A stretch of DNA of 64,000 nucleotides from Crotophaga sulcirostris. Its lineage: Eukaryota > Chordata > Aves > Cuculiformes > Crotophagidae. A program made the translations under genes and the position numbers. The stretch is from positions 714,979-778,978 of the forward strand of contig VYZB01000213.1 of NCBI GenBank assembly GCA_013397455.1. Reading direction: 5' to 3'. The notes under the pieces are model-generated. The model had not been told where the DNA came from, did no database searches, and saw only the letters and a list, made by a program, of their open reading frames with translations. Each line of letters begins with the position of its first letter. Positions within the stretch are counted from its first letter, which is position 1. This document shows positions 48,895 through 62,300 of this stretch, in pieces.

Positions 48895-49051
48895 CTAACT
48901 TCCTCAGGGATTTGGTAGTCTCCACCACTAAAGATTTTCACTAAAGCTGGACAGGATGCTGGATAATCTTATCTAGGCATCCTATTCCATAAAAGATGGG
49001 ATCAGATGTTCTTTTGAGATTCTTCCAAGCTGGGCTGTTCTTTGATTCTAT
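48895..49051 (+). mobile_element. Old CR1 LINE 3' end
   Basis: The segment ctggacaggatgctggataa, then tcttatctaggcatcc, then gatgggatcagatgttcttt, ending ctgggctgttctttgattct atga, follows the usual end of an older CR1 subfamily, including the last codons (LDRMLDNLI-like) and the 3' tail. It is more diverged than the copies at 15.4, 29.2 and 45.7 kb, which suggests greater age. Upstream of 48895 the match fades. Confidence 0.8.
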
Positions 49052-50539
49052 GAACTGCCTCATTTCCAGTAGGTGCCTGTCTCAGGATTACAAGTTATTA
49101 CCTAAGTACACCAAAGAGAACACCCCTATTAATTAGCTGAAGCAGTTTGCTGCCTGCAATGAATCTCATTGTTAGGGCATATTCAGGCAGTGCAATACAA
49201 TTCTGTCTAAGATGCAGTCAGGTTTACAAGAAGATCCTTAGTCTTCAATGTGTCACTGCTGGTGAGGGACAACCTGCTGTGCCAATGTACAGAGATAAAT
49301 GATCAAAAGATATACACTTTATTTTTAATAACCTAAGCCTCAGATCATTATCTGCTATTCTCTTGACAAATTCTTGGCTGTCACCAAACTTGCAGCCCCC
49401 TACTTGCAGGACATTCTCTCTACTTCTACATCCAGGTTCCTGGACCTAGCTGTGTTCGAACGTATTGTTTAAATTAGGCCATGTGAGCCAGATGACTCTG
49501 TGGAAAAACCTACACCTACAGCCTATAGCCAAACACAATATTACATCAGAAATTACATCACATGTTTTTAAAAGACCAGAGGGATTTGCGGGTGAGGGGA
49601 GAGGGGTTGTGGGCAGGACTTGGGGGAACTGCTGCTGTTTACTGTTATTCATTCTTTTACCATTCTTTCAGCTTTTACTGGAAGGATCCTAGACCGGCTT
49701 GCTTAGCAAGACAAGCACACTAACTAGTTTATAGCTGTGCAGAAGACAGCAGATACTCTTTTAGTTTGTTGGCACACAAGCCTTAGCTTTGAATATACAA
49801 GACAGTCTCAAAGGCAAGCATTTTGCTTGACTGTTTCGCTAAACTGAGGCCTGTCTTTCATAACTTTTTTGTCTGCTCAAAAGATCAGTTAGTTTACAAA
49901 TGAAGAAGTGTTTATAGCTCGATGTCTGAGGCTGGACCTGATTTAAATGAACTTTGAGCTGAAATGAAAACCGTTCAAAGTTCTGATTTCAGCTGGTAAA
50001 ATCAGAATTTGAATTATAATTTTCATCTTAGAAACTGAGGTGCAAATATAGATGCAGCATGACACTTATAAGTGAACTTAAACAGCTGTCTAGAAAGCCA
50101 GCTACCCAAAAAGAAAGTCTCAGCATACTAAGAAGGGAGGAATTACTCAAGACTTTTAGAACAAAACCTTGGAAACATCAACCAAGTGCCAATTCATTCC
50201 ATGTCCTGAATTTCTGGAATCTAAGAGCAGACAAAAATGAGCATAACATTTCTGAGGTGAACCCTCTGCTAAACACTTCCCAGATTTTCTCCACTGGCAA
50301 ACTTCTGCAATAACCAGAAGCAAATGGGATTTGAGTATCCAAGTCCTTTAGGCATCTTTGGATATCCTAACTGTGATGACAACAATTTGCACAACAGGCA
50401 GGTTCTAGAAAATAAATCCAATGTATGTTTGTATGTGTGAAATGTAACGAAGTGGGCCAATGTTAATTATATTACTTCCTTTTCCTTGATTAGATTTTAT
50501 TGTGGTTAAAGGAAACACACATTGGGTGTGCAATGAAAC
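49052..50539. other. Single-copy sequence, no gene seen
   Basis: Nothing recognisable. Open frames of 63-84 codons lack motifs. Confidence 0.5.
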
Positions 50540-50632
50540 AGAATCACAGAATCACAGAATGATAGAGGATGGAAGTGACCTCTGGAGGTCATCTAGTCCA
50601 ACCCCCCCACTAAAACATGTTCACCTAGGTAA
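50540..50632 (-). mobile_element. Short CR1 3'-end fragment
   Basis: The plus-strand bases agaatcacagaatcacagaa, followed by ggaagtgacctctggaggtc and atctagtccaaccccccc, are the reverse complement of the CR1 3' end with its 8-base tail repeats. Only about 90 bases remain, ending near ttcacctagg. This is a typical extreme 5' truncation. Confidence 0.87.
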
Positions 50633-53600
50633 AATGCATTTAAGTAAAACATAATAGAGTTTTTGCATGAGAACGATGGTCTTCTAAATAACAAACAGAT
50701 TAACAAACATATCATTGTATTATATCAAGAAATAATTTTAGGAAAAGAAATACAAAGCGGCATTTGATATAGATGCAAGTGTCAACATCCAAAACCAAGA
50801 CCTTTGAAGAAAATTTTAAACAGAGGCCTTCAGTGCAGGCAGCAGCTAGTGAACTTTAATCTTTTGTGTATGACTATAGTAACCATCTTCTGTATCATCA
50901 GGTTATATAAAATGACTTTTGATATCCAGTTACAGTAACTCAGATCTTCCTGCTCTCTACTTTGTTTGACTACTCATAAAACGTGAATATTTTGAACTTT
51001 AGGGCAGTAAGTGAAACCAGATGATTATTTATTAACAACATCCAGCTGGGGACAACTTTGATGGCAGAAAGCAAACCTTTTTCAATATACGTATGGCCAG
51101 ATTCTTTTCACATTAATTGAGATTGACTGCTGTTCTCTAAGGCTCCCCTACAGCACAGCAGTAAAACACATTTTTCATTTAACAGCTCAATGTGCCAACA
51201 TGTCTCTGAGCACACTTCAACAAATTCACAACACACTGTCCAGTTCTCATCTAAGTCACGCAAGTCCGACTCAGCACTAAAAAGACAACCTTTTGTTGTT
51301 GTGGCACGTGAAGAGCAAAGCTGGAGAAGGAATCAGTTCCTCCATGGGTCTGTATCACTGGGGATACCCAGAAAACCCAAATGCTGTCAGCTTCCAGGGT
51401 TACTGAGGTGCCCCACAATTGTTATCCTCCCAAGAACTGCAGGCAGGATGAGTATAGATTTGGGATTTGTGAAAAGGAAATAGCTGCCATATTCCACTGA
51501 TAAATGTACCATGGCAATAGTTACTAAATTATGAAGGATGATAAAAGACATGCAAATAGATCCTAGTTTTTATATTAGGATGAATTCTATCACCAGTTTG
51601 CTGACAATGATTTAGTTTCAGCCCATAATGAGAGTTTGTTTGTCCTCAAGGTGAAGTAAGAGAGATTTATTAATTTTTCATTGAAATCTATCGCTACTTT
51701 GGCACTAGTGAATCAAATGTTCCTTGGATCTTTCTCTGGCATTCAGGCCAACCAGCACAGGAGGATCCTTATCCATACTAACAAAAACTCCTACTCCAAA
51801 AGCAGAGCTAGTTTCAGTAAACAGAAATCCTTCAAAGTGCTAAGCAACTTACTAGCATAAATGTAGCCTATGAGAGGTGGATTAAATCCTTTCATTGAAC
51901 ATACATCATAAGAAACGTTACTAACACCCTAACTGTCAATTAGGACAGAATTTAGCCAAATAGAACTTATTCAGTTTTAGCTATGAACATAGTTGCCTTT
52001 CTACGAGACGTCTGAAAGACTGATCAAAAGCCTTATGCAGACCTGCAGAACTGATAATTGAACACTCAGAGCAATTGCAAACAAGAAAAAAAAAAACTTT
52101 CCTTCAGCTCACACATAGCTAGTAAGTTCAGCTAGAGAAATATCCTTTTATATTCTATAACTGCTCTCTGACTTCATTATTTCTGATGTCTTTGCATTTG
52201 GAACTCAAAGGCTTATTTCCCTGGTACTGGACTTAAGCAAATGTCTTTGCTTCGTCTGTACAGCTTGACAGGCATCCTGCTACACACAGCGTTTCCAGTC
52301 ACTGCATTTTTCAACATACTTGTGCAAACACCAAACCCCAATGTCAGTTCTTCAGTATTCCTGCCTCACAGATCTTTGTGCCCTTGCCAAGACATTGGAC
52401 ATCCCTAGGAGAACACAGATCCTAATCAATTAAATAAAAAACAACCTCAACATAGAGAAATCAACTACAAATGTTCAGAACAGCAAAAGAAGCCAAAATG
52501 TGCCTTTCTAATTTATTTTCTATATTTAAAAAATGCATGAACATTTGCAGTTGATTTGTCATATTATGACTTCCTTTACTGTATAATTTAAATTTGTTTG
52601 TCTTATAGTTAACTATTGTTGCCCATTGTTGTCTCCTGTTGCTTGTTCTTTTATGCAGATTTAGATTGGACCTTGAAGACCACATCACTGGTTTAAGATA
52701 GTGTTTATTATGATAGCTGCCTTGGATATGCTCTGACAGATGTTGATCTGTTTTGAGAGATCAAGATTTGGCAAAATAAATGAGATAATTCCTGTCTTTA
52801 TTTAAAGAGATCTAACCCTCAAAGCACATTCCTATTACAAGTACACACATTTACACATTTTTATGCTCAACCTCAGTGTAATTGTATGGAGGAGTGCAGC
52901 CTTTCAGTCAGATAATGAATGTAACACATGATAGAGCTCTGCAGTACAATGTTTTTTCTGGCATGAACTTAGGATGAATGCACTCATTAAGACTGAGGCC
53001 ATATTATTAAAGGACACACTCCCAGATTAAGTAGAAGAAACCAAAATAAGCAATCTAATTCATAACTGTAGAGATGCTGAGGTTAATTTAAAGCTTAGTA
53101 ATTTTTTATATATAAAGCATATTCTTTGTATATTAAAAAATATGCAGGATATACATGGGATACATATATAGGATAGGATATATGTATAATATAAAAGCTA
53201 TAAAGAAGCTTTATAAACCTGCTTCTGTTCTATGACTAGTTGTCATGACATGATAAATTTCACTAGTACGTTATCATTTTGACCTTGTCCCCTTGCATTC
53301 TATTGCATTGCACATATGACCAGCTCTGTCCTGCCACAAATGGAAGGTTTGAAATATCTGGAGTCAGAGTCGATTTTTAAGGCTGTAATGCTTTCATCAC
53401 CATTGATTACAACCCAGTGCAATTGCAACTGACTGCAGAACTTTAGCCCAAAGATGCATGCTAAAAACTGCGACATTCGTTTGTGAAAGTAACAAACTGA
53501 GGGGTCAGGAATGAGGACAACAGACAAAAATGTGTGAGAGAATCGACAGTAAGGTGGCAAATGAATGAAGAGAAACCAGAAAATACTCAGAGTCTATATT

Positions 53601-56023
53601 GACACTGTCCTATACAGCAGAGTTCCAAAAGATAAGCTAAACCATGGTTTCTGCACCCAGTTTGCTACCTGCCCTCCACCTACCCACCCTTCATGACATT
53701 TCAGACCCTGCTGGGAAGGAACCCAGCCAAGTTAATTGCCAGATATTGACCCACAACATCATGGGGTCTATGATAGAAGGCTCTGGGAGATAAGCATGGC
53801 CACATGTACACGTGAGTGTGCAATAGCCCCTATTGACAGTCTGTTCCAGTGCACAAGGTTTGTCCAATATTGATGCCTGAAAGCAAGAGGGCTCAATCAT
53901 AGACTTTCACTCACACTTTAAGACAATACAGACAGACTTTTAGGAAACATTTGATATAGGGTCATAAACATTCTTTAGAACTGTTCCTTGGGCCAGTAAA
54001 ATCAATAGGGGCTTTTCCTACAGCAAGCTGCATCTCACATATCCCATCTAGTATCTTCTAATAATTTGAAAAGCAAGCCTCTGTCAACTACATGCAGCCA
54101 CAAAAAATGTCTTTCAGCTAAACTGTAGTGATAATTTAGTAACAGATTGCATTATATTGATGTTTGCATCATTGTTGGTAAGGAGTATTTTCACTTTTAG
54201 TTTTTGTCTTGGTCTCAATGGTCATTAGTTTTCATGCAGAGAAGACTGCTTTCCAGTACTACATTATATACATACTCTTCTTATTTGTGTTTATATGCAG
54301 GTTTGCAAAGCTGTAGATATCCCTGTGGTACATACTCCCTACACAGTACTAGATACTGAGACTCACAAACTACCAAAGTGCAGAAATATATGAAAATCTC
54401 CACTGATTTCATCAAGGTTCCTCAGACAGTCCAATTAGTAAATCCAATCAGTAGCTCTGCCCTTCATCCTGTAGAAACCTTTAGGGTCTTTTCAGATGAA
54501 AAGTATTTGCTGCAAACCATCATCAGTTATGTCCCCGTGGGAGGTAAAAAATATGCTCAGCCATTCCTCATGGCTGGGAGGAAACAAAAACAAAATTTAT
54601 TTTAAAGCTGAACAAAGAATCCTTTCTCAAGGATACCTTTCCTCTGCAGTTATTTCCACTGGGAAGTGATTTCTGGTGCTCTCCTAAGATCATGGAAGGT
54701 CTAAAGGGGAACGTAAGAGCATTTTCATTCTTTAAAAGACTAACAGCAAGGAGTACATCTTCACAGTTTTCTCCCTGTGATGATAGTAGAGATGGTTTTC
54801 TTCTGTCTTTCCAAGACGTTACATGACGGGCTGAGACATGGCAATCTTGCCTCAGATTCCAGTCCTGGGTGTCAAATAAATATTTGTCCACTACCACAAA
54901 ACACATCCTAAGCAAGTTAATGTTCTGACACTTGATTTCCAGCACCCAGGGTCCTGAATATCCTTATGACAGCCTGAAAAAAAACCCATAGATTCTACCA
55001 TCTGACAGTTTCGTTGGCATAATTTATTTTCTTCCATACATTTCACTATATACGCCCTCTTTTAGCTAGAAGAACCAGTCAGGTTTTTATATCAGTTGTT
55101 GGCTAATGAATTCCACTTTTTTTAGAAGGAGGCTTCATGAAAATACATGAGAGCCACTAGAGCAGATGAACAGGCCTGGCAAAGGCCTGGGAAGCTTCAA
55201 AGGGAAAAAAGGCAAGCAAGGTTCTGGCAACATTGAAAAATGTAAATGTGAAGTGTAGTAAACTCTGAACTGAGGATGTTGGGGGTGTGGAAACATACCA
55301 TGGTGATCTTCTTTGCTTAACAGTCACTTTTCAAAGATCATTACTGCCTGACTGGGTATTTTTGGAGTGGTGCTGAAATGCATTTTCTCCCAGAGCTGCG
55401 AGAGTATGGCTGAGGCACACTTCTGGAGCATTCTGCATTGGTCCTGAGTGTCTCAGGAAATGGCTGACCAAAAAAACCTCTCTACTCATTTAATGAACCA
55501 CAGTTCTGCTCTATTTTACTTCTAAATTTGGGAAATTTAATTTAAATCTCTTTTATGTTACCACAAACTTCTGATTTATTTGTACTTTCTCATCCTTGGT
55601 GATCAAGAAAGTATTTCTGTTTTTAAAATGTCAGGGAGGCGTCTCGCAATTTTTGACATCCCTGTTAATCATGGGAACAGATCACCACAGACATTCACAA
55701 GACTATCTCTTTTCAATCTGGGAATATCATGAGGTAGCAAATGATAGCCTTGCCCTCATTGCTGAATTTAAGTCTTCCTAAGATCGTATGCCAATATCAA
55801 ACCTAAAGGCTGGCCTTACTGGAGCTTTTACCCAAAAGTAACCGCTTCTAGGAAAACATTGTGTTAAATCTCCCACATCTCACCTAAGAGCCACTGCAAG
55901 ACCATCATATGCTTCTTTTCCAGGTTATCAGTGCTGTGTGACTGCAGTATCTAAAGAAAATAAAAGCAGAAAGGTATCAGATTTGTTTCTACAAATCACT
56001 GATAAAAATGGCAAAGTGCAACT
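50633..56023. other. Single-copy A+T-rich sequence with an AT-rich inverted repeat near 53.1 kb
   Basis: No gene can be supported. The longest frame (54568-54945 minus, 125 codons) has no recognised domain and is within chance length. Positions 53098-53200 are almost pure A+T with TATA-like words and a perfect 10-bp inverted repeat (53160-53169 with 53178-53187). Confidence 0.5.
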
Positions 56024-56270
56024 TCAGAATCACAGGACACCAGAAGTGAGGTATGGAGGTTGCTTAGTCCAACCTCCTGCTGAAAGTAGGGCCAGTTTTG
56101 AAGTTACAGAAGGTTGCTCAGTGTCCTTTCTGGTCAAATTTCCAGTATTTACAAAGGTGGAGGAGATTCCATGGTTACCTGTCCCCATGTTCCAGCAAGC
56201 TCTTCACCCAGGAATTTTGTTTTTATTTCAGTGACGACATCTCAGATTTCTGCTAATATGAAGCAATTCT
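56024..56270 (-). mobile_element. Old CR1 LINE fragment
   Basis: The order agaatcacaggacacc, ttgcttagtccaacctcctg, ctgaaagtagggccagtttt gaagtta, ggagattccatggtta and atgttccagcaagctcttca matches the reverse complement of a CR1 3' region. It corresponds to the untranslated end and the last part of ORF2. It is considerably diverged and its left side fades after about 56240. The plus frame at 55938-56234 crosses it and is not a gene. Confidence 0.8.
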
Positions 56271-56309
56271 AATGGAAGAACCTATGGAAAGCTCTTGTCA
56301 GAAAGACTG

Positions 56310-56370
56310 TGGGAGTGAAGTCAATGGCAAAACTTTGTCGAATTTCAATTGGACAGGGATTTCATTCCTG
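56310..56370 (+). repeat. Ancient sauropsid-type repeat remnant
   Basis: The words gtgaagtcaatggcaaaact, tcaattggacagggatttca and cattcctg follow the order of the same old palindromic repeat seen at 41851-41920 (GAAGTCAATGGCAAAACT...GGCCAGGATTTCA). Heavily diverged; tentative. Confidence 0.38.
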
Positions 56371-59300
56371 AATTCCACTTGCCAGTGATCTACATCACGA
56401 ACCTAAATGCACCACTTGATCCTTATTTTCCTCCATACCAGGAGGTATGAAATAACAAACCAAAAACTGTTAAAAAATGAATTAATATTACATATCCAAA
56501 AGTTTCATGGAACTGAAAGTAATAATCATTTCTCTGAACAGCTAGATTCACCACACACAGAGTGTGGTATCAGGTGAGCCTGGAACCTGGTTCATCAAAG
56601 TCTGTTCTGATATGGCTACTCGATGAGTTTAATTTTCTTCAAAAATTTGCATCTTCCTGGCACCATTACAGCTCAGAGGAGTTAGTTCGGTACCAGGGGT
56701 AAAAAGGCAGAAATAAAACATTCAAATGAGCAAAGCAGTGTGGGTATAATTTATAAAGATTTACACATTCAAACCTATGTAATTCAAACATGATAAATAC
56801 AATGGTCTTTCTTTACTGGTGATGGTTTCTTTTGCATAAGGAAACAAAGAATTTAGAAGAAAAGAATATATATACACATGTGCTATAAGTGGTATAATGT
56901 AGCTAGAAAGTGAAGCTAAACATACACTTTAAAGAACAATAACAAACTGGAACAGTTGACCAAAGGTAGCAGTTGGGTCTCTGTCACTTGCAAACAGTTT
57001 GGTTAAAACAGAAATTAATTTAGAAAGCCCTGTAGCCGGTATTAAAGATAAAATTCAATTAGAAGATCACAGTGGTCATTTCTGCTCATTTCCAATCTAT
57101 AAATATATGTTACCAAACATGAGTACACTGTCAAGTAAGATCAGTAGAAAACTAGAGAAACTAATAAACAGAATAAGGCAATAGTAACTATAATACTTAA
57201 CTCCAAGGGAAGCCAGTATGCTCCTCTGAGAGACAAATCTCCAGCATGACAGTCGCATGGGTCCAGGAGCTGCAGGAGGAATGACTGTTCTGCTCTGGTG
57301 TGACTCTCCACTCTCAGGTCTCTCCAAGTCTTGTTTGCTGTTCAGTCCACTCTGTCTAGCTTGCACCATAATCGGGGCAGATCAAAATGCATTTGTAGAA
57401 AGCAATTCATCCCATCTATCTTCAACACCTGTTTTAGTATGACAATCCACTGGTTAGCAGAAGAGCCTAGGTGTTTGGCTCGGATCAAACATTTAAGTGG
57501 CTTCAATGTGCTCACCAGCTGGAAAACACAGAGTTAAAATCAGAGGAAAACACTCCTGCTAAACTGGGAAATAGTCTCACAAGATACATACAAGAAGCTT
57601 TTTCATTTGGCTATTTAAATCAGAACTGAATTGTCACACAAGATGTACTAAAGATGTAGCCTGCCTTTGGCAGGCTTTAATGGGTTGAATAAGTCCTTTC
57701 CAGTTCAAATGTTAAGGTACAAAGTCATTAGAGATATCTTCAGCTGGTCAGCTCTTAATCAACTTTTGCTACAGGAAGGGGGGGCAGGGAAGGAGGAGAA
57801 AGGGTGGACGTTTCTTGTGTCCTGGCTGAAGCCTGAACATAACATGATGCTTCTGAGCTTCACAGGCAAAATATCTACATTACTTTCACAGTGCTGTCAA
57901 GACACAGCACCAATGGAATAAAGCAACTGGAGGCAGGAGGAAAACAAAAAGCAAATACTTGTTTCCATTCCAGAGTTTTTGATGTTGCAACCATGATCTA
58001 TGGCTTCTAAAAATCTTCTGGGCAGTAGCTATTAAATAAGGCCTCATAAATTCATTTAAAATCTTGGCAGATAAGTATTCCCAAAAGGCTCCTCTTCTGT
58101 GCTTTTTTTTACAGGACAGGACGGAGTGTTAAGAATGTTTTTTTCTAGGGCATTTTAAATCACAAATATGAAACTGAAATAAATATTTGTTTTGCGAGTA
58201 AACCTTGATCACTGCAGAAGAGAGACATCTTCCAGTTCTAATTATTTTTTTTTTCAATTGGAAACCAACTGTACGTAACTCATCCAGATCCAAGATACAG
58301 TAATGGAGTATAAGTCTCTATGATCTGCATACTATCTTCCCTTCTATTTCTTTGATCCCCAGCTCATTTAGCACTCATTGTTGCTTCCAAAGGAACAGGT
58401 TCCAAACAGAATGTTGTGTGTCCACCAAACGAGACAAGAAAATTATTACTTTCTGCATTGACTGGGGTCACAGGGTGGGTTCTCAGAAGCAGTACGATGT
58501 TCATCAACTGACCTCCCACTTGTATGCAATATAAATATCTATTCAAACTACTTTGTACCGTATTATCCATTGTGGAACAATGTTTAAGCATTGGCACCTG
58601 GAGCTGGAGTCAGACAGATATTATATAACTTTCCACCCCCCTACAAGCCCCTGTGTTCTGTGGAAACTCTGCCCAAGAGCAGATGGATGCTTCATAGCTA
58701 TGGGACCATGACAACAGCTATGCTGCAAGAGCACGTATTATTACATTGGTGAGTATTAACAGGAGGCCTGAAGTGCTATCACTTCTCAACATCCATTCTC
58801 TTATTCTTCTACCTTGAAGATTTTTACAAGATTTACGTATCATCAATACCAATATCTGCTAGGTAATAAAATATTTTTTTAAAAGAAGAAGGACAATAGA
58901 AAAAAATAAGAGTGAATGTCTAAGTAAGCACTGAATAGAGTTACTTCCTAGAAGCGTAACTTGTGTCTATTCAGTAAAAAGTTTTCAGCAAAGCTGAGTT
59001 GTCAATGTTGTGATGTACAAAATTGGTTCTGACTTTTCTGTCCAGATCAGTATTTTTTAATGCTTACAGAAATATGGATAAAGCCCACAGCAGTATTCTG
59101 GTTGGTAAGCCAATGTCATGCTGAAGGAGTAAGAACTTTTCTAAGATGGATTTCTTTCTGTGGCAGTAAAAGCAAGATGAAGTAGAGTGTAGATAAAATG
59201 TCCAGATAAGAGCAACACTGTTTTGTCTTTGTTTGCACAGGAATTCTTATTTTGCCTTTCTCCTGAAATATAAACTTTTGAAGTATTTCAAGAATTTCTT

Positions 59301-62300
59301 GATTGTATTTAAATATGACTGGATGAGCCAGATGCCTAAAGTAAAATGCTAAGTATTCAAATCTGGTTTATATCCCCTGCTCTGAGAGTCATTCTTTTGT
59401 CATGGCTTTTGCAGGTACAGTAAAAGGAAAAATATAACTGACCATGGTCAAGAAACCCATACAAAAAGTTTCAAAGCCTGAACATCAGAGGTTTTGAACC
59501 ATAAAAGCAAGCATATTTTTAATTACAACCAATTTTCTAGCCTATAAAAAGGTATAAACTTTTTGCATAGGAAATGAAACATAATTTACAAGCAAAAAAA
59601 AGAACAATTACCATTTAATGAACCGCATTGTCTTTTAACATAAATACATTTTTTCATTATTAAGGGAAGAAGGAACTGATTTTATACGTAGCAGTGGTCC
59701 TGTATTTGTCATTTTAAGGTGAAAAGCAGTATAAATTTTCTAGGGAAAGCAAATATAGGCAAGCTTTCAGGCATCTGAGATGTGAGGAAGGCCACGTGTT
59801 CCTGAAAGATTCTCTGTTTCTTCCAAATCAAACACTTGGTCTAATACAATATATTACCAGTCCCTTCAAACCTTGTGATTTTGACATCAACCTTACTTTT
59901 AAGTGTTACAAATTAGAATGTACTTTTTTGTCTACCCAGAAAGTTAATCTGGACTAGAGTAGTATATTTAGAGTGGGTGTAATAGCTACCACATTGAAAA
60001 TTAGACACCTTTAATTCATACAGCAGCATCTGCACAAGAAGCTGATTGAAAAAATTACTCAATAATAGTTATTTAAAAAATTAATTTCCATGTGTGTAAA
60101 TACTGCAGAAGTTTTCCTAGTGCTTTACTGAAATGAAATATGATCAGAAATTGTTTATACATAGCACAAAACTGTGATTTTAAAAACAAAAAATATAGAA
60201 AAAAGAAACCAAAGACATCCTTAACTCTAGTGCCTGCTCTTTGGTGAAACTCACTGTCTTCCTAGTTGGAACACTTGCAAAATGCAATTTGGCAGGGTAG
60301 TTTAATCTGTTAATGTTTACATTTCCTTAGTTCAAATATTTTGACATTTCAGTGATGAAGTTGCCATATCTGTTATTTTAGAAGAGATTTTTTTTCTTGA
60401 CACAGGTTTCCTGGTTATACTGAGTTTGATGTCATTTGTGGCAGATCTGTTACGCGGCAGGAAACTGGTTAATAAGAATAGCCACTTAACCCTGATTTTG
60501 ATCCTAAAGAAAACTGTTTATTAGAAAGTAGAACATCAGTTGCTTGCAGTGTTGTCCCTGCTTCATGAAAAACAAAGACATTTTACAGTAAAATGTAGCC
60601 TGTACCATTTCTGATGAAAATATTTTCCTGAACGCCTGGTAATACATGGGTTTTGCCTATTAATGGTTTTATCTAGTTGGCTGTTAGTAGGCAACTACTG
60701 CTAGGAAGCCCTGGTAAACAAAGTGATTTATCCCTGGACTTCTGCTGCCAAGTTTTTGGATATAATTGTTCCTAGGAGGAGGACAAGTAAAGATGTACAA
60801 AGCTGCATTTATTCAATCTTCTCAAAGAGCACATTGTAAACAAAAGAGGACAAGCAGGCCATAAAGAGACAACTGTATGAGGTAAGCAGGCAAGGCAAAG
60901 TTCTGGAAATCTCTGCTACCTCTGGAAAGGAAAAGGAAATTAAAATAAATAAATATTAATATAATGACAGACAATTTTTTAAAAAATCCACTTTCGCCTC
61001 CAATCATAAGTTAAAATGAAGACCAGTTACCATTTAACCCATATCTCCATCACAGAATCTTCTGGAATGCATTTAGTAAAATAGTGTTTGTTTACCTCCT
61101 CTTTATCTTTTTCCCCTCTTCCCTGTTTTCTGCCTACACTTACTGCATTCTTCGCTGGAGACATTGGATAGTGTCTTCTGTTGTACAATCAGGGTGCTAA
61201 GTATGCAGTCCAAAGCCAGGACATGTCCAGCAAAAGGAAATCAACTTTGTTGTATGTGAATGACATAACTCATTTTTATTATAGTGTGAAAAATCAGATG
61301 GTTAATGAAATGAGAGAGGAACCATATGTCTGCATTTTTTTTTTCCTTAAATCAAAAAGAACTAGATGGGAAGTCTCTTCTAAATAAATAAGTGTTCTCA
61401 CTTTAACTCCTCTGACCTGCATGCTTTTTAAGGAGATGATTGTTGCAGCAATAGCCAGGATGCTGTGTGTGACATTTCTCTCAAGAAATATTGCAATACA
61501 TGATGTCAGACTGCCTGGAATCTCTTGGTAAAATATGACTTTATTATCAGAATTGTTTACTGTTATAAAACAATAGTGGAAGTTGTTATTATATATTGCT
61601 AACATGGGTGTGCCAAGTGTCCAGCTTGAACTTGCACATTTTTATAATAAAAACTAAGGAAAATAAATTAATTATTGTAACTCTGTACAAACTCATGTCC
61701 TTTCTTGTTACCTCAAGGAACGAGTGTCAACAGTGGCTTTGCAGGGAGGCATACCACCTCTCCTAGCATTACTTCCTAGCCTGGGCTTGGTCTCCACTCC
61801 TGCTACTGATTTGGACATTGGAGCCTGAACAGACTCAAAATGTCAGCCTAGAACATATCGGGAATACACAATTTTTAGGGAATAAGTTGAAATTCATCTC
61901 AGAACTTACGTTTTGAAGTTTTAGATATATTTCACAACTGCTGCTTTATTATTTCTAAACCCATACATGAGCATGCATTTAATTTTGTGTGAGTTCTACC
62001 TTGTCCTCAAATGAAATGAGAACGGACAACAGAATTGCATGATGCTCTCTAAATGGAAATGTGCAATGAGATAAGGACTTAAAAAATGTTTTTATTATCT
62101 GCTTATCAGTATTATGAGTTATGTAGCATGAACTTCAAGTGCTGAGCTGTATATCATTAAATGCAATAGAATTATGATTTCTAGGTCAAAAGCCCAAACC
62201 GAGGAGTTAATCCTGAAGTAAAGGAACTAGGAAGTGAATGGTACCTTTGATAAGAAAAATGCTAGTCTAAACAAATGTCCAAATTCCAACCTGATATAAT

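Noticed and set aside
54568..54945. 125-codon minus-strand open frame
   Set aside because: No domain, no splice or promoter context, and a few frames of this length are expected by chance in 64 kb of six-frame A+T-rich sequence.
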